Shown here: piece by piece, positions 40,001-52,600 of the stretch
Layout of the letters: every line of letters begins with the position of its first letter
Position numbering within the stretch: the stretch's first letter is position 1
From: Dipylidium caninum
Taxonomy: Eukaryota > Platyhelminthes > Cestoda > Cyclophyllidea > Dipylidiidae
Assembly (NCBI GenBank): GCA_017562135.1
Contig: QEYB01000448.1
Span: forward strand, 124,001 to 188,000
Direction: 5' to 3'
DNA length: 64,000 nt
Made by a program: the position numbers and the translations under genes
The notes under the pieces: model-generated
What the model was told of the DNA's origin: nothing
Databases searched by the model: none
Seen by the model: the letters and a program-made list of their open reading frames with translations, nothing else

Positions 40001-43000
40001 CAGTGAGATTTTTGTGTGCTTATAATGTCACTCGTAAATGGATTAGTGCCTGCCTTGGCTACACCTTTATGAGAAAGCTCCAAGTGCCAGGATTAAACCG
40101 CCTACCAAAATGCCTTCCTCACTGATCCTCGAATTCGCTTTCCTCCTCTACAATCCACGGTGGCGGCATCTAGTTGACGTGTTGAGTCGACCTCACAGGC
40201 GCAGGCACAATGGTGGGTGGTTATTTCGTGGCACCCCGAATGCTGAGTACGCAGGGCATCCCACCTCCACACTAATTGAGGCGTAGTTCTTGTACCAGTT
40301 CATGTTTTCTACAAACCTTCGTGGCATACAACAAGAGCGTCAAGTTACCCAATTTTTTTAAACGTGATCTTCTACGTAGACAGGAGAAACCTGCCCTCCG
40401 GGGTAATCGAAGCTTCTCATTTGATTAGATTCTTTAGCACATGCATTCTAAGACCATTCACCACCCGCTTTCCCTTCAGTACGCAAGCACTTGAGAGAAT
40501 TAGCTTAACTTTCACTGTTATGGGTTCAAAAGTTGTGCACAACTTCATCAAGCCATGCATCCATGAGGTTACAAGGGCGTCTCCGACGTCAGCGCTGATT
40601 AAAGCGGAAAAGAAATCACCATTTAGTCATCATCTTCCCCATCGTGTGCTAATATTAAAATATTCTCCCGTAAAACATCTCTGCCCTGAGGATTTCCTTC
40701 AAAATGACCAGCCCTCGGTGTTTGGCGCCCGCCGCTTAACAACCGCGTAGGCTAAACACAAAACGCAAGAGAAATCACAAAAAGGGGAGGATTTTGGACG
40801 TGTTCTGAGGTTACGCCAGAGATTCTTGCAAACTCCACTTCCCCACTGGACACGAAGTCGTCTGACCTTATCCACCCAACAGTTGGCTTGCATTTGGAGT
40901 AAAGACTTTCCCTCCGCTGGACATGCAGCCCAAGCGGTGGTGTTAAAGACCACTGAACGCATGCGTAGAAAATGGACTGGCACATTTGGCCATTTCCTAC
41001 AAAACACGATTCGTCAGGGGACTTGGGTCGCCTCATCCACCTCCTTTGAGGTGGAATAGTTGAGAAATTGACCCACCTCAAGTCTCGGTGCTCGAGACAC
41101 GGCGACGTGAACAGTGCCAGTTCAGAATACGAGCAATCTTAGTCCGCACTCTATTCAGAGGGGAACTATTATTAGAGTGGCCAAATTGACGGGCTTAGAA
41201 GGCGCAGGTAACTCCATTTTCTGCCACGATGGGCGACAGTAGGTACTTGTCCCTTTTTCACTCCCTTCCGTACACTTCACACACTCGGATTATAGTAATC
41301 TCATTGACAATTCGAGGGGATTTCCAATTATGTCAGTGTTTTTTTCTCCCCGCCCTTGAATTCCCTCCTCCCATTAATGTGTGTACGTGTGTGTTTGTGT
41401 GTTTGTGTGTGATTCCGGTGGGCACACGGAGCTCAGCCCCGATCGCCGCGATATGGACGCCATTAAATGCCAAATTGAGGACGATAAAGGCTCCGCGGTA
41501 AATCGAGGGGACATTTTGGGTTGGAGCTAACTAAAACCCCGAAACACACATACATAATAATTATTGAGTGGAGGAGATTTTTTTCAATTTTGACACAAGT
41601 CGGAGATCAACCGCGGCGGTGGTTAATGTCACCCTCTACGACTGGCAACAGAGGCGTCCCACCAGTTCTTAACTGTTTCTGGAGAGGGGAAAAACTTGGA
41701 ATGCCCACAAAGAGCCTTGTGCTTAGAAGCAGAGGCTCAAAGAGGGTTGCAGCGTCTTTCGTCCACCGAGTCGGACGGATTTTATAGGTAAAAATTTAGT
41801 GAACTTTCATTATAGCCTCTCTCGGCCCGCCTCCGCCGATAGTCTGCACTATCTTTGCCTCAGTGAAGGCATTTTTATACAATGTATTACACACTCGGTG
41901 GTTCAGTCTCGAAGTTCTAGTAGAATTTCTCAAGGCAGGACATTTTTGATGTAAAAAACGCCGCAATTTTGGTGCCATTGCGACTACTTGGTTCAACTTA
42001 CACAGGAAAGTGTGTACCCTCGTGACTTTTAGGCGTTTAACACATAGCGACCCTGGGAGAATTTACTTAGAGCCGCTTTCCAGACGTCGGTGAAGGAGAC
42101 ACTGAGCTAGAGAAGTGGAATCCGCTGACAGTCTCACTGCCTCGGTCAAAGGTCGCACTCGGGTGGTTGCATCTACGCCATAATGTGACAGTTTTGTCGT
42201 TTATACAATCAAAGAAAGGCGTTTTCGAAACTGTTTTTGATCTGCTAAGGGGAGGCCATTTGTGAGCGGTCATGGGCTTCACGACCTTCGCCGGGAGAGG
42301 GGAGGGAGGAGCCTCTCGTTCCGCTACGCATCGCGAGAACCGTCAAATTCACCTGAAGGTTGAATAGATGCACCGGAGTCGTTGACAAGTTCATTATTGG
42401 GGAGGAATTTTCATCTCTCCTTTCGCAAGATGTGACCACTTCCATTCCACCCTGGGCTCCGCCTCGGACTCTCGCCCCCTCCCTCCCCGTCCCTCCCCCC
42501 TCGGCGAGAGCAACTGGCTTTTCGCCTCTAAAAAGAAACGCTGTCTTCAATGCCTCGTCACCCATACTTCCGCCAAGCCGAAGGCGAAGTTTGAGTCCCC
42601 AAAAATTCATGATTTCGGTGTCTCGAAAACCCCATTTCAGTTGATTAGTTGGAGCGCTACTTGGTGCCAACTTTCGTCTCAATAGAGAGTGGATGTTAAC
42701 TCTCAACCCCTGCTCCGAAGGCGGAACTTGATTTCCCAGTAATGCCTTCGAGTCCATGAGGGGCATTCGGTCTCCTGCCCATCCGAGTGGAAATCGTGCC
42801 TTCGTTTGAGGCAAACGTGTCTCTCCACCTTACACTACCTTCTTCGTCCTGGAGTTTCCGACTCTTTGTCCCTCACCGAACTGCATTTGCTGACCTTTTT
42901 ATATACGAATCGGTTTTAACTTAGAAACCATTTAAGATGGCATTCTACCTCATCTTTAAGTGCCACAATGACAAACGAAAGGCAGGCCAGACTCGTTCAG

Positions 43001-44340
43001 TAGGGCAAAGTGGGAGGAAAACGTCACACCGGTAGACCAGACGGCGGCCAATGTCGTGTTTCCTGGGGACAATGACCGAATTTCACGGGGGCGAAACCCA
43101 ATCGTCTTCGCAGGTTTTACAACAAAAGGCCCAACAAAATTTGCTGCGTCCATTGGACGACATAAGACAAAGTTTAACTGACTCGTTGGCATTTGGACTT
43201 CTGATTCTCCACCGAGAAAAGCCCCGAGTCATCCGCAAAGCCGCTAACTGTTAAAAATCCCAATTATTTAACGGAGAAGAAGAATTATTGGGGGAGAATA
43301 TTAAGCCTCCCTCTTCCCTAACGCGGTGGAAAAACAGAAGAATTAAGGGGAGAAGATTACCACGCCTGTAGGGCTAAAGAGACGTCAGAATTACATATAA
43401 AGGTATTTTTTTTTGAGAGGAACAGTATAGTTTATCATTGCTCAGTTTGTCTTTGTAAGGTGGTGCGTGATGCGGCCGAAAAACATGGGGCGATAAAAGC
43501 TTGGATGCCGCCGGACATGCGGCCGAAAATTGACCGGCTTTGATGTTTGCCGCGCAGCTGCATTCCACTCGCTGCGTAGACATTGGCACATTGCATTCTT
43601 CCAAACAGTTGGAGGCTTTTCCTTGCGGGACATTCCTTCAAGGCCACCTTTGCTCCACAAAACTGTAAAACCAAGATGAAAGGGAAAAATAGGACTTCTC
43701 AAAAGCACGTTTGGTGCCTTGGTGCATCCTACAGGCTCGGGAACACAATGTCATATCGGCGGAACTGAAAGTAAAAGTCAGAACATTTTTACTTGGACGT
43801 CTATCCTCTTCCTCCGGGCGTTTTGATGAACTCCACACGAATTACTCAAAGCGGGGTGGCTGATTTTGGAGGAAAAAGTACCATGTAGACGGGGAAATAC
43901 TTATCGGCAGGTTTTTAAGAAAGACAATTCATGGAGGCCTTCTTATCTAACCCGGATCCATCTCCGTCCGTTGCTTTGTTACCTCTTAAGAGAAGAGAAA
44001 AAGGGTGGACAAGCACACACCCCACACTCGCATGCCATAAATAGGTGTGGAACGTCCACCGGAGGCATCGGCCTACTTGGAACGGCGTTGGAGGAGATCC
44101 CGGCTTTGTTAGGCGTTGGGGGGTAGCGGACACTTCCCCTCCCGCCGTCCCCGCCTCGAGCGGTCGCCCACTCCCGCCTGCTTGCGGGGCGGGCACGGCG
44201 TTCAGGCGCACGTGTGTTCCCCTTTTTGTTCTCCTAACCGCTCATTCACTCCACTCAACCTTTTGTTCTCCTGCCTTCTTTCTCTTTCACGTTCGATACA
44301 GAGAGACGCGCATGCAAAATGAACAGGTCTTCACACGTAC
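37017..44340. other. No gene recognised
   Basis: Contains a CT tract (37168-37208), a G-rich run (37346-37392), a GT run (41381-41413) and a comparatively AT-rich, repeat-poor part (about 38500-40100). Open frames of 128 codons (40364-40750, plus) and 189 codons (42245-42814, minus) are the longest. Neither is bounded by convincing splice sites nor shows a motif I recognise. Confidence 0.4.
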
Positions 44341-44705
44341 CCACGTGCGTGCGTGCGTGAGTGTGCGTGTGCAAGCGTGTGTGTGCGCACGTGCGTGCAC
44401 ACGTGCGTTCGGGTGTGTGTGTGCGCCTTTTTGTGTATTGACGAGAGTGGTATTAGTGGTGGCGATGGCGGTGATGGGGGAGAAAGTCGTGGCAGTTGGG
44501 TTAGCGATGTCCACCGTGACCCCCCTCGTAGATAGACTGTGGCAGTAGCGGTGGCGGCGAGGCGGCGGCGGCGGCGGCCTGCCCTTTGATCTTTCAGAGA
44601 GAAAGCTGGAGCTAGAGCCACAGCGAGAGAGAGCGACAGAGAGAGAGAGAGAGCGAGAGACAGAGAGCCGGAGAGACCCAGAGAAAGAGAGAGAGAGAGA
44701 GAGGG
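44341..44705. repeat. GT/GCGT, GGC and GA microsatellites
   Basis: GT with GCGT words (44345-44430), GGC units (about 44548-44578) and a long GA tract with interruptions (about 44617-44705). Confidence 0.85.
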
Positions 44706-47700
44706 AGGGCAAGAGAATGAGAGACCTCAATAGGGACACACACTGCGTACGTGCACGGACTTAATGTTGGCAGCTGCGTGTTCCAGCTCGAGGCTTGTGG
44801 TGACTCTTTTTAATTGCGCGTCCACTGCCCTGCCGATTACGTCGCAGTCGCGAAGTCATCACTTGACTTTCTCTCTACTTTCGCTTGGAACTTCCACGTC
44901 AACTTAGCTTCTACCATTGGATGATAACAATGATGGCCGACATCGGGCCCTGTCTGGCCGATTTTCCTCACTCCGCTTGCCAGCCAAGCCGCCCTGGCCG
45001 TACTACGGTCATTTTATCGCCTAATTTCCACCCACGAGCTCAGACTGGAGGAGTTAACACGTCTGAGCTCTTTTTGTGCCCTTGACACCAGTCTTTCCAT
45101 GCCCCGACGCATCAACCGCGTGTTATTGTTTATCCACGAGGCCCACGGGAATGTCGAGAGGCCTGAAAATTATTTACATTACAGGACTCAAGTGATTGTT
45201 AGCCAAAGGGCGCCCTTAAACGAGCGTGTTTCCACCCAACTTTACCTCATCCGTGGCAGGCGGCGCGGGCGGGGCCTTGCGATGTGTCGCCCCCGGGGAT
45301 TTTCCCCTACCCCCAACGCAGGGATAATTAAACGCACCCTTCTACGTGGTGATGTGCGACATTTTTGATGAAATTAAAAGGACTTCTCTAAAGGAGGCCA
45401 CATTAATTAAGTTCCATCTTTGCCACCAAGAACACCTAATTGCCTCTGGCGCAGATCATCGGTGAGCCGGGATAATCTCTCCACCGCCTCTACATAATTA
45501 AATCCTTCCTCAAAATCACCTCATCCTCCTAAAATTTGATCTCACGATGCGCATTTACTTGCGCCATACTTTTATTCTCATGCGAAGGGTAACCGAGGCG
45601 TGGGGCGGAGAGCGGAGGGCGGGGGCGAGGGGTAGCCGGAGGGGCGGAGGGGAAGGGGATTTGCGAGAAAGTAGGCGTTTTTTGTGTTCAGCATCAAGGA
45701 ATATACACATACGCGCGAAGCGTAATGCGTTAAGCATGGGAATTTGCGTGTAGTTTAGCGCTTGATTGACAGCATAACAGGCGATGCGGAAAGTGGCGGA
45801 GCAGGCGACTCGGTGGTAGCTAAGCGGACTCTCGCATCAGCACGTGGTCACGTCGAATATGGAGTTGTGAGGGCCGCAGTCTGCTGCGTTGATGATCACC
45901 GCGTCGGGCTAGTCAAAACTGCTTGACGCCGCTGCGCTGGCGGCCGCGTTGAGGGGACTTAAGAGTGGAACCGCGTCCGCCCGCCTTCGCCATTTCCCGG
46001 GGCGAGGGACGCGACTCGGGGTTCTGGTACAGAGCTTGCAGGAGTCGGCAGGCAGGAGGACTGAATCTGGCTGCTAGTGCCCAATTCCACTGCAAAAAAT
46101 GGTATTTTCGTGAGAAGGAGAAGTTGCCGTGGCCCAAGACGGGCATTAAGAATTTCCTGCAGCTGTGAAGGCCACTTGACAAGACGGCGGAGGCCACAAC
46201 TCATGGCTGAGTCCTACTTGACGCGAATGTCGCTCTGTCAAATGGGAAAAGCAACACAACCTGACCATGGCGTTGTTTCGCTCCGCCTCGAACTCTTGTC
46301 GAAGTCGGCAAGTCAGTCAATGAACATCGACGACAGCCGCCGAGGTGCGAGCCTCGTGCCCGCCCTAAAGCCACCATCAGCTATCGACGGTGAGGCTTCA
46401 TTGGAGAGGAAATCATTCACTTCACCTCAGTCCCGAAACAGTCGTGCCGCTGCAAATGTTAAACGAGAATGTGGAAAACCAGGTTTCGTGGCGTGTCCAC
46501 AAATCTGCTCGGTGAATACTGCGATGTCACGCACCCCTCGGCTGCCTCTCTTTTTGCATTTGTGGGTGTGTGTTTTTTGGGACTCTTCATAAATTTATGA
46601 GGAAAATTCGTTTGTTGGCAAGGGGGATGGTGTTGTTTGAAGTGGACTTAAAGAGACCGCCTCACAGCGATTTCCCACTTTATCAAAAGTCTTCCCCCCT
46701 GTCCGAGTCCGGCGGGTGGGTCATGCCAGGCGACGTGCCTCGTCCACAAGCGCGTCAGGGCAATTTTTCCTCTTCTTCCTCCTCTTTTTTTGTAATCTAC
46801 TGCTTTACGCGACTCCCCTCGACGTTTATACGCAAGTTGGGTAGCAGGTGGCCTGACCAGATGCTGAAACGGACACTTTTCGTCCCTCGGCCACCTTGGT
46901 CGGTGCGCCGTTTTATGTCCCCACCTGCGGAGGCCCCAACTCCCCACACACGTCGTCACGTCATTCAAAAAACCCTCGTCCCTGACGTGTCCCGACCTCG
47001 CCCGTTCCGGCCGGTGCCAAAAGGCGGCTCAGCCGACCTGGCGGTTGGACGAAGTTGAGCTGGCACCTTGACTGTGCGGCGGATTTGCCGCCGGGAGATT
47101 TATTATACTTGGGCTTGGAATGCCTCCTTAGCCGAGGCATTAGGCAGGAGGAGACGCCTCCCCATGGACCATCAACAACGCTAATGTTGTGTTGGTTGGA
47201 AAGTGGGCGATTAGAGGGCGAGCCAAAGGGTGTAAATGCATTTTTTTGTTAAAATGAGCTTAGCTCCAACACCCTGAGCCTCAAGGCCGAGTGGGGCGTT
47301 TGGTTGGCCGACGAAGGCGGAAGAGATGTCGCACCGCAGGCGAATATGCCCGTCTCAGGCGATTCCAACTGGAAGAGTGAAATCCCCACAGCCTTGCCGC
47401 TTCACTCCGAAGGAAGTAAAAGAAAATGTGAACCCAGGGTGAACGGCAACACGCGCGTGGGGCAAGAAAGGCTTTTGAGTAACAGGAGCCCAATTTGAAG
47501 AGGCCTCATGTTTCACGTTGGGTTCAGGTAGTCAGCGTTTGCCAAAGGTTTCCACGCCTGGCAGATAAAGGGGGGCGAACGCTTCACTGGACTGTTTTAC
47601 CTTCTTGGGGTGGACGATTTTTTCCCCGTGTCGTCTTAAAGTTGAAGGGAACTGGAAGGACTACGCACAAATCCGCTGTCTCTGGACTGCCACTTCGCTC

Positions 47701-49640
47701 AGGCATCAGGAATGTCTTCGAGGTGCCAAGGCCACCCGGCAAAACGCCTCCCACCTTCCATGGAGCTCGTTGCTAAGCGCGAATTTAACTTGCATGTCAC
47801 CCGATCAAATCACTTTGAATGGGAGCGACAAAGTCAAGGCAGCACAACTTCAAAGTGATCTCGCGTGGAAGTCACGAAATGTTCAATTTGCAAGTCTGCA
47901 GCCATCACGATTGAGGCAAAATGGGGCATGGCGTTCACTTCTCCCCCGCATCGGGGTAACAAAACAGCATCTACCAACTCTGTCGAGTCGCTGCACCTTC
48001 CACCGAAGCCCGCAGACCGCGAAGAGGGACGGTACTTTTGTGCCACATGCACAAAACCTTCCCGCCTCCGCATCTGATTCCCTGGCACAAAATTGGGTGC
48101 ACCAGCGTATGCCAAACCCTTTGGAAAGTACTTTCTCCGCCTAAAGTGTCAACGGACGACAAAAATTTTTGGCCGTGATTGCCTGTCACAGTGTCCGGGG
48201 TGCGGGTTGGGGGCGGACACCTCAGTTTGTGCCGCCCGAGCGTACACACAGAGGCGGGCCTTGGTGGACTGCTGATGCTTGACGGACAGATTGTGAAAGT
48301 CGAGGCACTGATGTCTGATTGACACTGTCGCATTCTTCCACTCCGGTGATCGACGGCTGCGTTTGTGTACGCATTTGTGTGTGTGTGTTTGTGAGTTTGG
48401 TCTCCACAACTCTATTTACTGCCAACGCACAGTCTTTATTCCACTGCTGCAGGCCTCTACGCGATGGAAAAAAGAGTAAACCCGTGTGTGCCAGGTCTAT
48501 TAGCGTGTGTGTCCGTGTGCTAATCACAAAACTTAACCAAATCACTGCTTATCCACCGCATTTTTTGCCACTTAATGATAAAGTTACCCTGCTGGGGATT
48601 GTATTTCAACGACAAATGCCTCCGAGGCAGTGCGGGTGCAGGCTTTCCCTTCCCAAGCCTCCTTCGTCGCCTCCTCGGGGCCTTTCTTTCACCACTTTCC
48701 CCTCGCCGCATGCCTCCTTCCCACTCGCAAAAGGACGCATTTCTTTGAAACGGTCACCCTGTTGCCTCGGTTGATATAATTCAGCGTAAGGAGGGACAAA
48801 AAGGGGCTGAGAGGAGACAACCGGATGCGGTGTGGACCCGGCGAAATCCACCTCGCCAAAGCGGTATTGCCGGTGCAGCTTAATAGGCAAGGGAAATAGA
48901 CCTTCTCATCAAGTGGCGGTTAGTTCCCTTTGATCTCGTGGGCGAGCGCATGCGAACAGGCCAGCAGAAACGCATCCACGCCCTACATGCCCATATTGAC
49001 CATTAAAAGCGGTTTAAGGGCCCCAAAGTGGTGGATTCATAGGGCGGCTTTAGCCAACACATCCTTCATCCCACTTGGCGCACCACTCGTGGGGGAACAG
49101 ATTAATCACCCGTCCGTGGACAGCACTTGAGAGATCTACGAACTCCGGCCAGCCCACGGCCATTGGCCCTCGAGGCGTATTGAGCGGAGACGACGAGAGT
49201 GGCCAGGGATCCGGCGGGCGGAGGAGGCGAACGGGGAGATGACAATCAATCTTAGGCTGGACGGCAATTAGGACGACATGAAATGGTATGACTCTGACCG
49301 TGTTCCCGAGGCCAGACCGGCAAACCCCGTCCTGCCTTGGGCGACCGGTTTGTCGGCACTCAAAACCGCTTAACCGCGGTAGGTGACATACACTCTCCGT
49401 GTTGCTGTTGGCCTCCTCGCCGCCGGACCTCGTTTCACGTGGCGTCCTGACCGATTACGGCCGCCGTGACAAGTCGTTGTTGACGCGATTGTCACTCGAG
49501 TGGAGCATCTTGACTCAGTGTGGTTGTGTTCATGGCCTCCACCTATTCGCCATCACAACAATTAACCGCTTCGCCACGGTTTTCAGACTGACGAAAGCCT
49601 CCCACGGGCGTTTTGTTAAACTTACACACTCTCTTGTGTG
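44706..49640. other. No firm gene; 5' flank of the Hox gene
   Basis: The best coding hints are the cysteine-bearing stretch at 47865-48275 (listed separately) and a 171-codon plus-strand frame at 46077-46592, which contains an internal ATG and a Ser/Arg-rich product but no family motif. Upstream control DNA of the Hox gene may lie here, but I see no site I can name. Confidence 0.35.
47865..48275 (+). other. Possible decayed cysteine-cluster (zinc-binding-like) coding stretch
   Basis: One plus-strand frame reads through 137 codons with a single internal TGA (around 48074). The product carries CSIC near its start, FCATC before the stop, and after it KCQ, RDC, QCPGC and a few further cysteines. 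Three CxxC pairs in one frame are unusual for random DNA and recall zinc-binding modules, though the spacing fits no domain I can name. There is no ATG at the front (the open part begins at GTG after a TGA), and the opposite strand is also open for 94 codons. It may be a fragment of a decayed gene or mobile element, or chance. Confidence 0.2.
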
Positions 49641-49650
49641 TACACACTGG

Positions 49651-49678
49651 TGCTAACAACTGTCTGTCACTTATTTAG
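49651..49678 (+). promoter_or_regulatory. Branch-point-like motif and 3' splice acceptor just upstream of the Hox ATG
   Basis: TGCTAAC (49651-49657) matches the branch-point consensus and is followed by a pyrimidine-rich stretch and TTATTTAG, whose AG ends at 49678. The next nine bases lead straight into the start codon at 49688. Two explanations fit: the end of an intron in the 5' untranslated region, or a spliced-leader trans-splicing acceptor, which flatworms are known to use. The sequence does not decide between them. Confidence 0.55.
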
Positions 49679-49687
49679 TTTACCAAA

Positions 49688-52600
49688 ATGGCCAGCATAC
49701 AGAATACATTTGATCTTCGCAATCCGTACACATCCTCGGGCATGGTGAGCAGTCAATCGAGTGTGTTTTCGCAACCCTCAAGTCAACCGCCGCAGTCGAC
49801 ACCACAGCCGATCCCCTCCGAGCCGGACTATCACAGCGGCGCCACGGATTATTCCATCTCCTCGTTCTCGCGCATTCCCTCCGCCTATCCCCTGCAACAA
49901 CTCATGCAGCAGTCTTCTAAAGCCGCCACGGAGATGCCCTTCCGGAAAGCCCCACCTCAGTCCGACTTCCTCTCCGACCTCTCGGGTTTCGTGGGCGGCG
50001 GGTGTGTAGCCAACGGCGAATTCGCCAATTCGCCATCTCTACAGGCGGCTGCTGCTCTCGCCGCGCAGCATCGCCCTCTCTACCGACCCTTTAACACCGA
50101 GGCGCCCTCACCACCGCAATCGGCCGGCCGACTGCGCAGTCCTCCATTTGCCTCCACGCCGAGTGTGCCACCACGCAGTTCCGCTGAGGCGGAACAAGGC
50201 CTCGGCGACTCCAAGTCGTTGGGCGCATTATTGCGCGAGATCGCCGGAGTCCCGGCCTCCACTTCGGTCGCGGCCGGAGCCGCAGTGACCATGAATACGC
50301 TGAGGCAAGCCAGTGTCGGTGGATCCGGACGAATCGCCGACATGGCCAGATATGACAACTCCAGCATCCCCGGCTTCGGAGGTACGTCGAGCTCGAGGGC
50401 AGCCCAGCTCTCTCCGCCTCCTCCTCCTCGTCCGACTACGACGAGACAGCAGCACTTATTTCGTATATCACCTCAAACCTTGTCCACCTGTTTTCCTCCA
50501 CGATGGCATTTCGGTGAAATCGCATTTCAGGGATTTCAAAGACGAGGATTTCGGTTATTCCCTTTCTTTTCCCCCTCAGGAAGACAGCTAATCGCTCTCT
50601 GTCTCTCTCTCTGTTGTGATTTTGTGTGTAGTGTGAAGCCCACATGCTGTTGGTAACTTGCGATTCACCATATCATCTACCGTGTAACCAAGAAATTGTG
50701 AAAAATACACTCGACGCACGATGAGGCAGCAGCACTCAATTCTTTATGTCACCGTCCACCGATTTCCCTCCACGACATTTCGGTGAAATCGCATTTCAGG
50801 GATTTCAAAGGATTTCGAGTCCCACCGATTTACCGTATCATTTGCCGCGTAATCAGAAATTTGTGAAAATGCCCTCAACGCATTCTCACCCGAATAGCCA
50901 CTTGCGTGTGCAATTAAAAGTTGCGTTACCATTTCAAAACACAACCAGCCTCATTCACGTCCACACCTCTAATGAAACTTACTACAAACACAACAAGTTC
51001 ACAGAGTTTCACACTGTCTTAAAAGGATTCCACTGTGGTGCAATTGTGCAACGTTTCATCATCCGCCCTCGTCGAGGGGCCGTGAATGTTCTATCCGTTA
51101 CCCCCAAACGATGGATGAGGGAGTTTACTTTTTCTCTCTCCCCTTTGGGTTGTTAGTGTTGTTTTTTGTTTCTTGCGTCTTTGTGAAAAGTCTTACTGTT
51201 GGTGGAGGATGTGGGGAGCTACACGAAGGCGGTTGTGCGCACTGCGCTCTCGCTTCTGGGATTGGCTGAGCGTGGGGTCAAAAGGGCAGGTGAGGGCACC
51301 GCTTCACAACTCTGCGTCATCCACCAAAAGGACCAAAACCAAGTCATTTTTTGTTGAGATGTTGCCACACTTTGAAAAGCTTTTAGTTGGGAGTGGGGAA
51401 GAGCCCGACAAACTGTAAGATGCCGCTGCCAATGGGAGTGAAAGACTATGAAAACTTCATTTTTGTAGCGCCAAAGGGGATTGAAGATGAGGAAGGCGGA
51501 GGGGGAAATATTCACTCTCCTTATTCCCTTGAAAGGTGTGAGTGATCAGTCTTTGTTGGGTCAACAACACCCGTCGGAGGGATTTCTGGATACGCTGACC
51601 AGCGGGACATCGGGACGACTGCCTCCTCCGCCACGAAGTCTTTTCCAGCCGCCTTCCAACAGTCTGCAACACCCCCATGCCGGGGGAATGATGTCTCCTG
51701 TGTTGCCTCCACCGAATTCTCATCAACCGCCACCACCACCGCCACCACCTCCACCACCGCCGACGTCACATCAACAGTATTTCGGTCCCCAGACGAACCA
51801 ACCGCCGCCACATGGCGCCCCACCGCCGTCGAGTCTTTTTCAGACCCCGAGAATAGCCAACAGTGTTCAAGCCGCAGCCGCGGCAGCAGCTTTGGCCCTG
51901 GGCAACGGATCCGGTCCCATGGCTTCGATTCCGACCTCTTCGGACGTCGCTAACCGACTGGGTCCTCCTCCCTGCTTCATGCCCACTTCAATGATGCCGA
52001 ATAACGGAGACGAAGACGGTGAGTTGGACCTTCGAGGGCGCCGCTGTTTTATGCCACAACTTAACCACTTCAAACGCCTTTTTTCGCGACTTCAGACACA
52101 CCGCGGGGAAGGAAAAAGAGAAAGCCGTATACGCGTTATCAGACGATGGTGTTGGAGAATGAATACCTGGTGGCCACGTACATCACCCGTCAGAAGCGGT
52201 GGGAGATCTCGTGCAAGCTTCATCTCACCGAGCGTCAGGTTGACACCCCCTTTTCTCTCACTTTTTCCCTATACGTGAGGATTTGGTCTCGATAGTAGGG
52301 ATTTTTTTGTTCTTTATATTGCACTACAATCACCCCATCGACTTCATCCGTTTGGGGGAGAGAATCATCGGACAAAACTTGAGGAAATGCGGTTTTGTGG
52401 ACACCGACAAGTCCCCGGGCAGATTTGTTCGGTTGTCAATTCCTTCACCCAGTTTATGTGGACACCCAAAAGACGTCCTCTAAAGTGTTTCGAGCAGACG
52501 AAATCTTTTAGTAATTCCGTGAAAACGCTGTCATCTGAGTGGGTTTGATACAATTTAATAATGCAAAGTCATCTGTTCCAACGTTACCTTAATTCATTTA

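Noticed and set aside
42245..42814. 189-codon minus-strand open frame
   Set aside because: There is no recognisable domain, an opposite-strand frame of 94 codons overlaps it, and the boundaries do not look like splice sites. Length alone was not taken as evidence.
46077..46592. 171-codon plus-strand open frame
   Set aside because: It is Ser/Arg-rich with no family motif. It remains a possible unknown exon, but nothing beyond length supports it.
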